A stretch of DNA of 64,000 bases from Amycolatopsis sp. FBCC-B4732 (lineage in GTDB: Bacteria; Actinomycetota; Actinomycetes; Mycobacteriales; Pseudonocardiaceae), in NCBI RefSeq assembly GCF_023008405.1, contig NZ_CP095376.1, positions 9,590,501 through 9,654,500 of the forward strand. Direction: 5' to 3'. The number at the start of each line of letters is the position of its first letter. Positions within the stretch are counted from its first letter, which is position 1. The position numbers were made by a program, and so were the translations under genes. Below, one piece after another: positions 35,743-45,701 of this stretch. The notes under the pieces were generated by a model that was given only the letters and a program-made list of their open reading frames with translations, was not told the DNA's origin and did not search any database.

Positions 35743-37140
35743 CTACTTGCCGCCGCGGGCCATGCGGAGGACGTCGAGCGCTTCGTCGAGCTGGGCTTCG
35801 GTGAGCTTGCCGTCCTGCACGTACCCGCGCTCGATGACGACCTCGCGGATCGTCTTCAGCTCCTTCAACGCCTGCTTCGCGACCGCGGCGGCTTCTTCGT
35901 AGCCGATGTACTTGTTCAGCGGCGTCACGATCGACGGCGAACCTTCGGCGTAGGTACGGGCGCGGTCGACGTTGGCCTTGACGCCGTCGAAGACCTTGTC
36001 CGCCAGCAGCCGCGAGACGGCCGCGAGCAGGCGCGCCGATTCGAGGACGTTGCGGGCGATCACCGGCAGGTTGACGTTCAGCTGGAAGTTGCCCGCGGCG
36101 CCCGCGAACGCGACGGCCGCGTCGTTGCCGATCACCTGCGCGACGACCTGCAGCGTCGCCTCCGGGATCACCGGGTTCACCTTGCCCGGCATGATCGACG
36201 AGCCCGGCTGCAGGTCGGGCAGCGCCAGCTCGGCGAGGCCGGTGCGGGGGCCGGAACCCAGCCAGCGCAGGTCGTTCGCGATCTTGTTGAGCGACACGGC
36301 GACCGTGCGCAGGTGCCCGGACGTCTCGACGACGCTGTCCTGCGTCGCCTGCGCCTCGAAGTGGTCGCGGGCCTCGGTCAGCGGCAGGCCGGTCACGGTC
36401 GCGAGTTCGGCGGCCACGCTGGAGCCGAAGCCCTCGGGCGCGTTGAGGCCCGACCCGACGGCCGTGCCCCCGATCGGCAGCTCGCCGAGGCGCGGCAGGC
36501 CGGACTTCAGCCGTTCGACGCCGAAGCGGACCTGCGAAGCCCAGGCGCCGGCTTCCTGGCCGAGCGTGATCGGGACGGCGTCCATCAGGTGCGTGCGCCC
36601 GGACTTCACGACGTCGGCCCACTCGGCGGCGCGGACCTCGATGGCACCGGCGAGGTATTCGAGCGCCGGGACGACGTCCTTGAGCACGGCTTCGGTGGCA
36701 GCGACGTGAATGGTCGTCGGGAAGGTGTCGTTCGAGGACTGCGACGCGTTGACGTGGTCGTTCGGGTGCACGTCCCGGCCGAGGGCCCGGCTGGCGAGCG
36801 TGGCGATGACCTCGTTGGCGTTCATGTTCGACGAGGTACCGGACCCGGTCTGGAAGACGTCGATCGGGAAGTGCGCGTCGTGCAGCCCTTCGGCGACCTC
36901 GTCGGCGGCCTCGGCGATGGCCTCCGCGACATCGGCGTCGAGCACACCGAGCTTGAGGTTCACGCGCGCGGCGGCGGCCTTGAGCAGGCCGAGCGCACGG
37001 ATCTGAGCCCGCTCCAGCCCCCGGCCGGAGATGGGGAAGTTCTCGACGGCCCGCTGGGTCTGCGCGCGGTAGAGCGCGTCGGCAGGCACGCGGACCTCAC
37101 CCATGGTGTCGTGTTCGATCCGGTATTCCTGATCAGCCAT
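35743..37140 (-). CDS. fumC: class II fumarate hydratase
   Basis: A 465-residue fumarase, interconverting fumarate and malate in the citric acid cycle. The signature [11 protein letters not shown] lies near residue 320, with [16 protein letters not shown] near 100 and [14 protein letters not shown] near 135, [16 protein letters not shown] near 185. Length is normal. Counterpart of Rv1098c, in the same relative place before glpX. ATG at 37140. Confidence 0.96.
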   Translation of the reverse strand: MADQEYRIEHDTMGEVRVPADALYRAQTQRAVENFPISGRGLERAQIRALGLLKAAAARVNLKLGVLDADVAEAIAEAADEVAEGLHDAHFPIDVFQTGSGTSSNMNANEVIATLASRALGRDVHPNDHVNASQSSNDTFPTTIHVAATEAVLKDVVPALEYLAGAIEVRAAEWADVVKSGRTHLMDAVPITLGQEAGAWASQVRFGVERLKSGLPRLGELPIGGTAVGSGLNAPEGFGSSVAAELATVTGLPLTEARDHFEAQATQDSVVETSGHLRTVAVSLNKIANDLRWLGSGPRTGLAELALPDLQPGSSIMPGKVNPVIPEATLQVVAQVIGNDAAVAFAGAAGNFQLNVNLPVIARNVLESARLLAAVSRLLADKVFDGVKANVDRARTYAEGSPSIVTPLNKYIGYEEAAAVAKQALKELKTIREVVIERGYVQDGKLTEAQLDEALDVLRMARGGK

Positions 37141-37461
37141 GACACCGATTCTGGACCTGTTCGGGAGTTACCGCGTGGTGGCGTTGCGCACCCTGCGACG
37201 GCGTGGGTGGTTTCCAGGGATCGCTGCACCACCTGAGTGGTCAGGAGTCGCAACGCACGACCACACGCAACCGTGACCGGATTCCGGAAGGCATGAGCCG
37301 GGATCGGTCTCTGCGTGGCAAGGCCCCGAACCTCTGACCGGGCCGTCTGCCTTGCGCTGGGGGGTCAGGCCGCCGGGTTGTCCACAACCGCGCGAGGCTG
37401 TGGATCGTCGGCCGAGCCGTCTCGTCCGGAACGGGCGAAAGGCAGGGACGAGACCAAGCCG
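37141..37461. other. intergenic region with short repeat
   Basis: About 320 bases without a gene between fumC and the DUF3592 gene. It holds a 26-base copy (37172-37197) of the 3' end of the DUF3592 gene (37466-37491) in the same orientation. A DnaA-box-like TTGTCCACA lies near 37379 but is isolated. Confidence 0.6.
37172..37197 (-). repeat. 26-base repeat of DUF3592 gene end
   Basis: Identical to 37466-37491. Read on the minus strand both copies encode RVRNATTR followed directly by a stop codon (TAA here, TGA in the gene), but upstream similarity stops at once. Confidence 0.7.
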
Positions 37462-38088
37462 TCAGCGCGTGGTGGCGTTGCGCACCCTGCGCCGCTCACC
37501 GACCGTCGCCGTCACGGCCACCGAACCGATGAGGCCGCCTGCGCCCAGGCACGCGAAGACCAGCGGCACCGCCGGGTCCTCCTTTCCCGCCAGCTGGGTC
37601 GCGACGAGCCCGCCGGGGTCTTCGACGACCGGTACCCGGCTGCCGACCTCCAGGCGGGTGTCGACGCCCGGGTCGAGTGAGCCGGTGCTGCCGTCCGGGT
37701 TCCGCAGGTCGTACGTGTAGTCGATGCCGGCCTTGAGGCGGTGCGGGGTCTCCGCCGCCACCACGGCGTCGACCGGCCGGCCCCGGGCGAGCAGGATCTC
37801 GTCGCCCGTCGCCGCCCAGCCGCCGAAGAACGCGGAGTACGCCGGCAGCAGGCCGAGCAGCACGAGCAACGCGCCCGTCCGGGCCAGCCAGCGGCCGAGC
37901 ACCAGCAGGAGCACGAAGGACCCGGCCACGAAGAACACGAGACCGTCCGCTTCGGCCGACGGCAGCGAGAGCCAGACCGCGAGTACGAACCAGCCGAGCA
38001 GCACGACGGCCGCGGCCAACCCGCTCAGCAGCGTCCGCCGCACGCCCCAGGGTGGCCGCCGGTCGTCCGGACGACGGTGTCGCACCAC
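37462..38088 (-). CDS. DUF3592 membrane protein
   Basis: A 208-residue protein with hydrophobic helices near residues 20 to 42, 48 to 65, 72 to 92 and 170 to 190, and a DUF3592-type extracytoplasmic domain between (GRPVDAVVAAETPHRLKAGI, LEVGSRVPVVEDPGGLVATQ). Function unknown. GTG start at 38088. The last eight codons are part of a 26-base repeat also found beyond the stop at 37172-37197. Confidence 0.82.
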   Translation of the reverse strand: MVRHRRPDDRRPPWGVRRTLLSGLAAAVVLLGWFVLAVWLSLPSAEADGLVFFVAGSFVLLLVLGRWLARTGALLVLLGLLPAYSAFFGGWAATGDEILLARGRPVDAVVAAETPHRLKAGIDYTYDLRNPDGSTGSLDPGVDTRLEVGSRVPVVEDPGGLVATQLAGKEDPAVPLVFACLGAGGLIGSVAVTATVGERRRVRNATTR

Positions 38089-38162
38089 GTCGAGTGAACT
38101 CCGATCCGGCTAGGATCGGGTGTGTTCTCGATCACCGCCATCCACCACTGGCTGGAGCGAGC

Positions 38163-39152
38163 ATGACTGAAGTCCCTGGGGACTCCTACGACCTCGTGAT
38201 CATCGGCGCGGGCCCGACCGGCCTGTTCGCCGCCTACTACGCCGGGTTCCGCGGCCTCTCCATGGCGGTGGTCGATTCGCTGCCCGAGCCCGGCGGCCAG
38301 GTCACCGCGATGTACCCCGAGAAGATGATCTACGACGTCGGCGGGTTCGCCGAGGTCCGCGGCCGCGATCTGGTCGAGGGCCTGGTCAAGCAGGCCGCGC
38401 CGTTCAAGCCGAAGTACCTGCTGGGGCGCAAGGCCGAGAAGCTCGAGACCGTCGGGGACGAGGTCGAACTGACCCTCGACGGCGGCGAGACCCTCAAGGC
38501 CGGCGCCGTCCTCATCACCGCGGGCATCGGCGAGTTCACCCCGCGCCCGCTGCCCGCCGGCGACGGCTGGCTCGGGCGCGGCATGGTCCACTTCGTCCCG
38601 GCGCTGCAAGCGCACGCCGGGCAGCACGTCGTGGTCGTCGGCGGCGGGGACTCCGCGTTCGACTGGATCCTCGCGCTGCACCCGGTCGCGGCGAGTGTGA
38701 CGCTCGTGCACCGCCGCGCCAAGTTCCGCGCCGCCGAGTCCATCGTCCGGCAGGCGCGCGAGCTCGGGACCCGGATCATCACCGACGCCGAGGTCACGCG
38801 GTTCGTCGAGAACGCCGACGGCGCGCTCGAAGCCGTCGACATCGCGGTCAAGGGCGCCGAAGAAGAGCGGCTGCCGGCCAACGCCGTCGTCGCGGCGCTC
38901 GGGTTCACCGCCGACCTCGGGCCGATCGAGAGCTGGGGGCTGGAGATCGACCACCGCGCCATCGCCGTCGACTCGACGATGGCGACCGCGCGCGAACGCG
39001 TCTACGCGGCCGGCGACGTCGCCGCGTACCCGGGGAAGGTCAAGCTGATCGCGACCGGCTTCGGCGAGGCCGCGACGGCCGTCAACAACATCGCCGTCGC
39101 GCTCGACCCGGACGCCCACCTGTTCCCCGGGCATTCGAGCAACGCCGAGTAG
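38163..39152 (+). CDS. ferredoxin/thioredoxin-type NAD(P)H:FAD reductase
   Basis: A 329-residue two-dinucleotide-domain flavoprotein. FAD site DLVIIGAGPTGLFAAYYAGF at the start, NAD(P)H site HVVVVGGGDSAFDWILAL near 155, and the FAD-closing YAAGDVAAYPGKVKLIATGF near 280. The thioredoxin-reductase CxxC pair is absent, which fits the type 2 ferredoxin(flavodoxin)-NADP reductases (YumC-like). ATG at 38163 follows GGAGCGAGC. Confidence 0.9.
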   Translation: MTEVPGDSYDLVIIGAGPTGLFAAYYAGFRGLSMAVVDSLPEPGGQVTAMYPEKMIYDVGGFAEVRGRDLVEGLVKQAAPFKPKYLLGRKAEKLETVGDEVELTLDGGETLKAGAVLITAGIGEFTPRPLPAGDGWLGRGMVHFVPALQAHAGQHVVVVGGGDSAFDWILALHPVAASVTLVHRRAKFRAAESIVRQARELGTRIITDAEVTRFVENADGALEAVDIAVKGAEEERLPANAVVAALGFTADLGPIESWGLEIDHRAIAVDSTMATARERVYAAGDVAAYPGKVKLIATGFGEAATAVNNIAVALDPDAHLFPGHSSNAE

Positions 39153-39153
39153 T

Positions 39154-39903
39154 TCAGGACTTCGTCTTCTCCGCGATCCACGGCGCGTACGCGACCACCG
39201 ACGTGTAGATCGACGGCGCCGTCGCGCATTCCGGGTCGTTGTTGCCCGGGCGGCTCGTGACGCCCACGAGCGACCAGTGGTCGCCGTCGCGCACGATTTC
39301 CGGGCCGCCGGAGTCGCCGAAGCACGCGCCGGACTTGCCGCCGGGGTTGTCCGTGCACAGCTCGGCCGTGCCGTCGAACACCGACGTGCACTTCGCGCCC
39401 TCGACGATGTGCGTGTCGAGCTGCTGCAGCGTCTTCGGGATCTGGCCGCAGTTCAGCTTCGGGCACGTCTGGCCCCAGCCGAGGAGCCGGGTCGCCGTGC
39501 CCGGTGCCGCCGCCGTCGCGAGCCCGACCGGCGCCGCCTGCACCGGAGCCGCCAGCCGCAGCAGCGCGATGTCGCCCGCCGGGCTCTGGGTGTTGAAGGC
39601 CGGGTTGACGACGATGCCGGCGAGCTTGGCGACCTCGCCGCCTTCGCCGGAGTCGTTCGTCCCCACCCGCACCGACACCCCGGCCGGGGACTTGTCGAAC
39701 GCGCAGTGCGCCGCGGTGACCACCCAGGTGGGGGCGATCAGCGCGCCGGCGCAGAACAGCCTGCCGCTCGAGGAGTGCAGCGACGCCGCGAACGGGTACG
39801 GCTCGTCGGCGTCGCCGCCCCCGACGATGCCGGGTTCGGCCGACGCGGTGGCGGGGACCAGGGCGAACACCAGAACCAGCAGGACCAGCAGTCGCCTGGG
39901 CAC
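39154..39903 (-). CDS. secreted trypsin-like serine protease (S1)
   Basis: A 249-residue exported protease: signal peptide (LLVLLVLVFALVPATASA), mature start IVGGGDADEPYPFAASL, catalytic His in VVTAAHCAF, Asp in GDIALLRLA and Ser in GACFGDSGGPEIV. Six Cys residues can form the usual disulfides; the residue six before Ser suggests trypsin-like specificity only weakly. GTG at 39903 is chosen since AAGGAG precedes it and the signal peptide starts there; longer frames run into glpX. It follows glpX by nine bases and may be cotranscribed. Confidence 0.93.
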   Translation of the reverse strand: MPRRLLVLLVLVFALVPATASAEPGIVGGGDADEPYPFAASLHSSSGRLFCAGALIAPTWVVTAAHCAFDKSPAGVSVRVGTNDSGEGGEVAKLAGIVVNPAFNTQSPAGDIALLRLAAPVQAAPVGLATAAAPGTATRLLGWGQTCPKLNCGQIPKTLQQLDTHIVEGAKCTSVFDGTAELCTDNPGGKSGACFGDSGGPEIVRDGDHWSLVGVTSRPGNNDPECATAPSIYTSVVAYAPWIAEKTKS

Positions 39904-39911
39904 GGATCTCC

Positions 39912-40961
39912 TTACGGCAGCGGGGGCACGACGTCGTCGTCGGGCGCGTCCAGCTGGCCGTCGAAGTTGACCGAGGAGTACGCCCGGAGCTTGGTGAGCC
40001 GGTGGTAACCGTCGATCATTCTGACGGTCCCGGACTTGGACCGCATCACGATGGACTGCGTCGTCGCGCCGCCCTCGCGGTAGTGGACGCCGCGCAGCAG
40101 GTCGCCGTCGGTGACGCCGGTGGCGCAGAAGAAGACGTTGTCGCCGGTCACGAGGTCGTCGTTCAGCAGCACGCGGTCGAGGTCGTGCCCGGCGGCGATG
40201 GCCTTCTCGCGCTCGGCGTCGTCCTTCGGCCACAGCCGGCCCTGCAGCTCGCCGCCGAGGCACTTCATCGCGCAGGCGGCGATGATGCCCTCGGGGGTGC
40301 CGCCGATGCCGACCAGCATGTCGACGCCGGTGGTCGGGCGGGCCGCGGCGATCGCGCCCGCGACGTCGCCGTCGGAGATGAACCGGATCCGCGCACCCGC
40401 GTCGCGGATCTCCTTGATGAGCTGCTCGTGGCGCGGGCGGTCGAGGACGCACACGGTGACGTCGCCGACGCTGCTGTTCTTCGCCTTGGCCACGCGGCGG
40501 ATGTTCTCCGCGATCGGCGCGCCGAGCTCGACCTTGCCCGCCGCCTCCGGCCCGACGGCCAGCTTCTCCATGTAGAACACCGCGGACGGGTCGAACATCG
40601 CGCCGCGCTCGGCGACCGCGAGGACCGCGAGCGCGTTCGGCATGCCCTTGGCCATCAGCGTGGTGCCGTCGACCGGGTCCACCGCGACGTCGCAGTCCGG
40701 CCCGTCGCCGTTGCCGACCTCTTCGCCGTTGAACAGCATCGGGGCTTCGTCCTTCTCGCCCTCGCCGATCACGACGACACCGCGCATCGACACCGTCGAC
40801 ACCAGCTGGCGCATCGCGTCGACGGCCGCGCCGTCCCCGCCGATCTTGTCGCCGCGGCCGACCCAGCGACCGGCGGCCATGGCGGCGGCTTCGGTCACCC
40901 GGACCAGCTCCATCGCGAGGTTGCGGTCGGGTGCTTCACGACGACGCGGCTCGGTGGACAT
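39912..40961 (-). CDS. glpX: class II fructose-1,6-bisphosphatase
   Basis: A 349-residue GlpX-type phosphatase of gluconeogenesis, hydrolysing fructose 1,6-bisphosphate. Metal and substrate motifs are [17 protein letters not shown] near 60, [17 protein letters not shown] near 85 and [20 protein letters not shown] near 200. ATG at 40961 has GGGAGG upstream. Counterpart of Rv1099c and the only type of this enzyme in mycobacteria. Confidence 0.95.
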   Translation of the reverse strand: MSTEPRRREAPDRNLAMELVRVTEAAAMAAGRWVGRGDKIGGDGAAVDAMRQLVSTVSMRGVVVIGEGEKDEAPMLFNGEEVGNGDGPDCDVAVDPVDGTTLMAKGMPNALAVLAVAERGAMFDPSAVFYMEKLAVGPEAAGKVELGAPIAENIRRVAKAKNSSVGDVTVCVLDRPRHEQLIKEIRDAGARIRFISDGDVAGAIAAARPTTGVDMLVGIGGTPEGIIAACAMKCLGGELQGRLWPKDDAEREKAIAAGHDLDRVLLNDDLVTGDNVFFCATGVTDGDLLRGVHYREGGATTQSIVMRSKSGTVRMIDGYHRLTKLRAYSSVNFDGQLDAPDDDVVPPLP

Positions 40962-41045
40962 CAGGCCTCCCGGATCGTGGAACTGGCGGGTGCTAAGTCT
41001 GTCAGATCCCTGTCCGGTTTCCCGATGCCGAAGACATGGCAAACG

Positions 41046-41273
41046 TCACTGACCGTCGCCGGTTTCGTCCTCGACGGACGCCAGAGCAGCTTCGACGCGC
41101 TCGCGCGCGCCTTCGAGATGGCGCTCACAGACCTTCGCGAGCTTCTCGCCCTTCTCCCACAACGCGAGCGACTGCTCGAGGGACAGGCCACCGGCTTCGA
41201 GCTCGCGGACGACCTCGACGAGGCGGTCGCGGGCCTGCTCGTAGCCGAGTTCCTCGCTGGCTGCTTCACTCAC
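41046..41273 (-). CDS. xseB: exodeoxyribonuclease VII small subunit
   Basis: A 75-residue Xse[41 protein letters not shown] and a charged end. It forms exonuclease VII with XseA, degrading single-stranded DNA to oligonucleotides. GTG at 41273 gives the normal length and overlaps the stop of the preceding gene by four bases. Confidence 0.93.
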   Translation of the reverse strand: MSEAASEELGYEQARDRLVEVVRELEAGGLSLEQSLALWEKGEKLAKVCERHLEGARERVEAALASVEDETGDGQ

Positions 41274-41668
41274 GCTCGGTGCTCTCCGACCTTCCGGGCT
41301 TCCACGCTGTTCGCGCACACTACCGCGCTGGCCATGGCGTGGTCGTACCCGACGAACGCCAGCGCGAACTCCTGGCCGTCACCGTCCGCGATCGCCTCTT
41401 CGAGGTTCTCCTGCGCGCCGGCCACCCGCCGCCGGTGCCCGGCACCCTCGGCGAACCACCAGCGCGAGCCGACCTGCATCGACGTCGCCTCGGACAGCCG
41501 GCGCAGCTGCGGGCCCAGGTCGCGGCGGCCGGCGCTGTGGCAGCCGGCGAGCAACGCCGTCCAGCACTCGGCGGCGGCCCGGTCGGTGCGCTCCGCCTGG
41601 TCCAGCAGCGGCCGCGCGCCCAGGCGCCGGGCCGCGTCCACCGTGAGCGGGAGGAACGTCGCTCTCAC
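41270..41668 (-). CDS. unknown protein encoded between xseA and xseB
   Basis: A 132-residue protein ([60 protein letters not shown]). It overlaps xseA at its start and xseB at its end by four bases each (GTGA), so it is made together with the nuclease subunits. No known domain. Such an inserted gene is not part of the standard xseAB pair; a link to exonuclease VII is inference from position. Confidence 0.75.
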   Translation of the reverse strand: MRATFLPLTVDAARRLGARPLLDQAERTDRAAAECWTALLAGCHSAGRRDLGPQLRRLSEATSMQVGSRWWFAEGAGHRRRVAGAQENLEEAIADGDGQEFALAFVGYDHAMASAVVCANSVEARKVGEHRA

Positions 41669-42900
41669 TCCTGTGCCCCTTCCGCCACCGCGCCGATCGC
41701 GCCGTCACCCACGCGCACGCGCAGCTGGGCACCGGCCTCGACCTCGGAGACGGAGCGGAGTACCTGGAGGTTGCCTTCGGCGTCGATGAACTGCACGACC
41801 GCGTACCCGCGGGCCAGCGTCGCGGCCGGGCCGAGCGCGGTGAGCCGGGCCCGCGCGCTGGCGATCTCGGCCTGGTCCTTGGCGAGCAAGGTCAGCATGG
41901 CTCGGCGCGCGCGCTCGCGGTGGACGTCGACGTCGTCCTGGCGCCGTTGGATCGGTCCGAGGGGATCGGCCAGCGCCGGACGGCTGCGGATCTGGTTCAG
42001 CAGCCGCGCCTGGGTGTCGACCCAGCCGTGCAGGGCGCGGCGCCCGCGGTCGCGCATCTGCCGGACGCGTTCGGTCTCCTCGCGCAGGTCCGGGACGATC
42101 CGCTTGCCCGCGTCGGTCGGCGTCGAACAGCGCAGGTCGGCGACGTAGTCGAGCAGCGGCGTGTCCGGCTCGTGCCCGATCGCGCTGACGACCGGCGTAC
42201 CGGTGGCCGACACCGCGCGGCAGAGCGCTTCGTCGGAGAACGGCAGCAGGTCCTCGACGCTGCCGCCGCCGCGGGCGATGACGATCACGTCGATCTCGGG
42301 GTCGGCGTCCAGCATCTTCAGCGCGCGCATGACCTGCGGCACCGCCTGTGAGCCCTGGACGGCGGTGTTGAACACCTTGATCCGCACGTGCGGCCACCGC
42401 CCCTGCGCGTTGGCCAGGACGTCCCGCTCGGCCGCCGACGCGCGGCCGGTGATCAGCCCGACGCCCTTCGGCAGGAACGGGATCGGCCGCTTGCGCTGGG
42501 CCGAGAACAGGCCCTCGGCGGTCAGCAGCTTCTTGAGGCGTTCGATCCGGGCCAGCAGCTCACCGATGCCGACCGCGCGGATCTGGTCGGCGCGCAGGCT
42601 GATGGTGCCGCGGCCGAAGAAGAACGACGGCTTCGCGTGCACCACCACGCTCGCGCCTTCGCGCAGCGGCGGCTCCATCTCGCGGATCAGCCAGTTCGGG
42701 CAGGTCACCGACATCGAGACGTCCGCCGACGGGTCGCGCAGGGTGAGGAACGCCGTCTGCGTGTTCGGGCGGGAGCTGACCTGCGTGACCTGGCCTTCGA
42801 CCCAGACGGCGCCGAGGCGGTGGATCCAGTCGCCGATCTTGCGCGCGACCGTGCGCACCGGCCACGGCTTCTCGGCGGTGCTCGCTTCGGTTTCGGTCAC
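41665..42900 (-). CDS. xseA: exodeoxyribonuclease VII large subunit
   Basis: A 411-residue XseA. N-terminal OB-fold (about 15 to 110; WVEGQVTQVSSRPNTQTAFL), catalytic core with KGVGLITGRASAAERDVLAN near 140, VIARGGGSVEDLLPFSDEAL near 210 and SAIGHEPDTPLLDYVADLR near 245, then coiled C-terminus. GTG at 42900 overlaps the stop of the lipid-droplet-type gene. Counterpart of Rv1108c. Confidence 0.95.
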   Translation of the reverse strand: MTETEASTAEKPWPVRTVARKIGDWIHRLGAVWVEGQVTQVSSRPNTQTAFLTLRDPSADVSMSVTCPNWLIREMEPPLREGASVVVHAKPSFFFGRGTISLRADQIRAVGIGELLARIERLKKLLTAEGLFSAQRKRPIPFLPKGVGLITGRASAAERDVLANAQGRWPHVRIKVFNTAVQGSQAVPQVMRALKMLDADPEIDVIVIARGGGSVEDLLPFSDEALCRAVSATGTPVVSAIGHEPDTPLLDYVADLRCSTPTDAGKRIVPDLREETERVRQMRDRGRRALHGWVDTQARLLNQIRSRPALADPLGPIQRRQDDVDVHRERARRAMLTLLAKDQAEIASARARLTALGPAATLARGYAVVQFIDAEGNLQVLRSVSEVEAGAQLRVRVGDGAIGAVAEGAQE

Positions 42901-43634
42901 TGGCCTTCCGCGTCGTCGCCGGTTTCTTCGGGCGGCTCGGTCCCGGCTCGTTCGGCCTTGCGCGCGTTGGCGATCCGGCGGGACAGCATCCCGGTGAACG
43001 ACGAGCGGTCGGCGTGCGCGCGCTCGTAGTCGAGGATGGTTTCGAGCTGCGGGATCGACAGCTGGCGCAACCGGGCCCGCAGCTGCGGGAGGGTGAGCTG
43101 GTCGTAGCCGGTCAGCCCGGCCGGACCCTCGTACCCGCCGGCGCTGGTCCGCGGGACCTCGCTCTTGGCCTTCTTGTCGATCTTGGGCGTGCCGGGCTGC
43201 GGTTTGTTGTCCTCCGGGGCGTCGTTCTCGCCGTCGGCGTGGTCCTCGGCGAGCGCGCGCTCCTCGTCGGCCCACGGATCACCCAGTTCCGCTTCGAGGT
43301 CGGAAAGTGACCCAGGGTGACCGTTGAGTTCCGAACGGGGCTCAGGAACGTCGGCGACGGGTGTCAGGTTCGGCCGCTGGGGCGTGACGTCGAGGTCCTC
43401 GTCGAACGTCGCCCAGCTCGGCGTGTCCTCGACCGGGCGAAGACTCGAGAGCGCGTTGTCGCCCTTGATCGCCAGCTCGGTGACGTGCTGCTGGACCCGC
43501 ATGGAGGCCTGCAGCACCTGGCTGACCACGGTCACCGGGAGGCCGGCGAGCTGGCGGGGGAGGTCACGAACCCGCTCGGCGGTGGAGACGGCGAGGCCCG
43601 CGGCGACCCGGAGGGGGAGCGGGAATGGCTTCAT
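42897..43634 (-). CDS. lipid droplet-associated-type protein (Rv1109c-like)
   Basis: A 245-residue protein with an amphipathic N-terminal region (MKPFPLPLRVAAGLAVSTAE, LPVTVVSQVLQASMRVQQHV), an acidic disordered middle rich in D, E and P, and a conserved C-terminal module LTGYDQLTLPQLRARLRQLS followed by IPQLETILDYERAHADRSSF. It occupies the place of Rv1109c between xseA and ispH. Proteins of this group in Rhodococcus are found on lipid droplets; the role here is inference. ATG at 43634, probably leaderless; divergent from ispH. Confidence 0.8.
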   Translation of the reverse strand: MKPFPLPLRVAAGLAVSTAERVRDLPRQLAGLPVTVVSQVLQASMRVQQHVTELAIKGDNALSSLRPVEDTPSWATFDEDLDVTPQRPNLTPVADVPEPRSELNGHPGSLSDLEAELGDPWADEERALAEDHADGENDAPEDNKPQPGTPKIDKKAKSEVPRTSAGGYEGPAGLTGYDQLTLPQLRARLRQLSIPQLETILDYERAHADRSSFTGMLSRRIANARKAERAGTEPPEETGDDAEGQ

Positions 43635-43785
43635 GCGTCTAGCCTGCCCCATGTCCGCCATCCTGCCCAACCGAACGGGTGGGTTCGGGCGCGTTGCGTG
43701 ACCCCGGGCACAGCACCGAAGGGGGACGAAGCTCACCCGAAAGGGACTTCGAGTTCGGCTCGGGGCTGCCCGTACCCTGGGTGCC

Positions 43786-44781
43786 ATGAGTTCAGCGAGT
43801 CCCGGAATCGAGCCCGCGGGTACCCCGACGATCACCGGAACCGCCTCCGGCAAGCGGGTGCTGCTCGCCAAACCGCGTGGTTACTGCGCCGGCGTCGACC
43901 GGGCGGTGATCGCCGTCGAGAAGGCCCTCGAGGTCTACGGCGCCCCGGTGTACGTGCGCAAGGAGATCGTGCACAACAAGCACGTCGTCGAGACGCTGCG
44001 CGAGCGCGGCGCGATCTTCGTCGACGAGACGTCCGAGGTGCCCGAAGGCGCGCTCGTGGTGTTCTCCGCCCACGGCGTCTCGCCGATGGTGCACCAGGAG
44101 GCCGCGGACCGGAAGCTGCGCACGATCGACGCGACCTGCCCCCTCGTCACGAAGGTGCACAAGGAGGTCAACCGGTTCGCGAACGACGACTACGACATCC
44201 TGCTGATCGGCCACGAAGGCCACGAAGAGGTCGAGGGCACGGCCGGCGAGGCGCCGGACAAGGTCCAGCTGGTCGACAAGGCCGAGGACGTCGACAAGGT
44301 CGAGGTGCGCGACCCGTCGAAGGTGATCTGGCTGTCCCAGACGACGCTGTCGGTCGACGAGACGATGGAGCGCGTCGACCAGCTCCGCGAGCGCTTCCCG
44401 GGTCTGGCGGACCCGCCGAGCGACGACATCTGCTACGCGACGACGAACCGCCAGGTCGCGGTCAAGGCCATGGCCGCCGAGTGCGACCTGGTGCTGGTGG
44501 TCGGGTCGACGAACTCGTCCAACTCGAAGCGCCTGGTCGAGGTGGCGCTGAAGGCGGGGGCGCGGGCTTCGTACCTGGTCGACTTCGCGCACGAGGTCGA
44601 CGAGGCGTGGCTGTCCGGGGTGACGACGGTCGGCGTCACGTCGGGTGCGTCGGTGCCGGATGAGCTGGTCATGCAGCTGCTGGACTGGCTGGCCGAGCGC
44701 GGCTACGGCGACGTCAACGAGGTCACGACGGCGAACGAGAAGATCACCTTCGCGCCGCCCAAGGAACTGCGCAAGGTCTGA
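43786..44781 (+). CDS. ispH: 4-hydroxy-3-methylbut-2-enyl diphosphate reductase
   Basis: A 331-residue IspH (LytB), the last enzyme of the MEP isoprenoid pathway, making IPP and DMAPP with a 4Fe-4S cluster. Cluster cysteines lie in [11 protein letters not shown] (residue 34), [12 protein letters not shown] and [24 protein letters not shown] [14 protein letters not shown] binds the diphosphate. ATG at 43786 follows a TACCCT box closely (leaderless). Counterpart of Rv1110. Confidence 0.96.
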   Translation: MSSASPGIEPAGTPTITGTASGKRVLLAKPRGYCAGVDRAVIAVEKALEVYGAPVYVRKEIVHNKHVVETLRERGAIFVDETSEVPEGALVVFSAHGVSPMVHQEAADRKLRTIDATCPLVTKVHKEVNRFANDDYDILLIGHEGHEEVEGTAGEAPDKVQLVDKAEDVDKVEVRDPSKVIWLSQTTLSVDETMERVDQLRERFPGLADPPSDDICYATTNRQVAVKAMAAECDLVLVVGSTNSSNSKRLVEVALKAGARASYLVDFAHEVDEAWLSGVTTVGVTSGASVPDELVMQLLDWLAERGYGDVNEVTTANEKITFAPPKELRKV

Positions 44782-44840
44782 GGTTCCTCCGCGAACCGGC
44801 GGTCATCTCCTGGCTGGAGGTGACCGCCGTTCTCGTTGCT

Positions 44841-45701
44841 TCAGCGCTCTTCGTCGTCCCAGGGACGGTTCCGCCGAGGCGGCGCACCCCGCCCACCGGA
44901 CGGACGTCGAGGCGGCGGAGCATCCCGGCCGTCTTCGGGCGGCCGCGGACGGCGTCGCGGAGCATCACCGCGAGGCTCACGCCGCCGCGGGTCGGCGTCG
45001 TCCGGACGCGGCCGCCGGTTCGCGGGCGGCGGCTTCCGGGCGCCCCGGGTGTTCGGGTCACCGGCGGGCGGACGCGGCGTCCGGCGTTCGCCTTCCGCAG
45101 GGGGACGCGGACGTCGAGGCGGTTCCCCGTCCCGGCCACGTCGCGGCGGCACGGGCGTCTGACCGGTCCGGTTCGCCGGCCGCGGCCGGCTCGGCCGGGG
45201 CTGCTCGTCGTCGTCCTCGACGGCCTTGGCCTTCTTCGGGGCGTCCGGGTCGCGCTCGCGGAAGATGCGGACGAAGCCGATCAGCAGCGTGATGCCGGTG
45301 GTGATGGCCATCATGGGGAAGCTGTTGATCAGCGGGCTGCCGATGTTGAGGGCCTTCGCCAGCATGTCGTCGCCCTGCGACCCCGAGGTCAGCAGGATGA
45401 CGCCGGGCACGGTGACGGCCAGCACGAGCGGCGGCATCACCATCGGCCCGAACAGCCCCCGCCGCCGCACCGCGCAGACCGCGATCACGGCCCCGGCGAT
45501 GTAGCAGACGACGAAGACCACCGGAATGTTCGCCTGACTCGGCTTGCCGAGGAGGGCGCCCACGACCGCCAGGACGAGGCCGACCAGGACCGCCGCCCAC
45601 CAGGGCAGTCCGCGCCTCGAACCGACGACAGGACGCTCATCCCACGGAACAGGGACGTCGTCGGCATCTGGATCGCTCTGGCGATCGCGAATCGCGGTCA
45701 C
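44841..45701 (-). CDS. membrane protein with long Arg/Pro-rich tail (DUF6542, Rv1111c-like)
   Basis: A 286-residue protein with four hydrophobic helices in the first 130 residues (LPWWAAVLVGLVLAVVGALL, VVFVVCYIAGAVIAVCAV, VMPPLVLAVTVPGVILLTS, MMAITTGITLLIGFVRIF) and about 140 residues of disordered Arg/Pro/Asp-rich tail (EPPRRPRPPAEGERRTPRPP). It takes the place of Rv1111c beside ispH. Function unknown. GTG at 45701 has a TACGGT box at leaderless distance. Confidence 0.8.
   Translation of the reverse strand: MTAIRDRQSDPDADDVPVPWDERPVVGSRRGLPWWAAVLVGLVLAVVGALLGKPSQANIPVVFVVCYIAGAVIAVCAVRRRGLFGPMVMPPLVLAVTVPGVILLTSGSQGDDMLAKALNIGSPLINSFPMMAITTGITLLIGFVRIFRERDPDAPKKAKAVEDDDEQPRPSRPRPANRTGQTPVPPRRGRDGEPPRRPRPPAEGERRTPRPPAGDPNTRGARKPPPANRRPRPDDADPRRREPRGDAPRRRPRPPEDGRDAPPPRRPSGGRGAPPRRNRPWDDEER

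Noticed and set aside
37378..37390. DnaA-box-like TTGTCCACA as a possible replication origin.
   Set aside because: Single box with one partial neighbour, no dnaA, dnaN or AT-rich unwinding region nearby.
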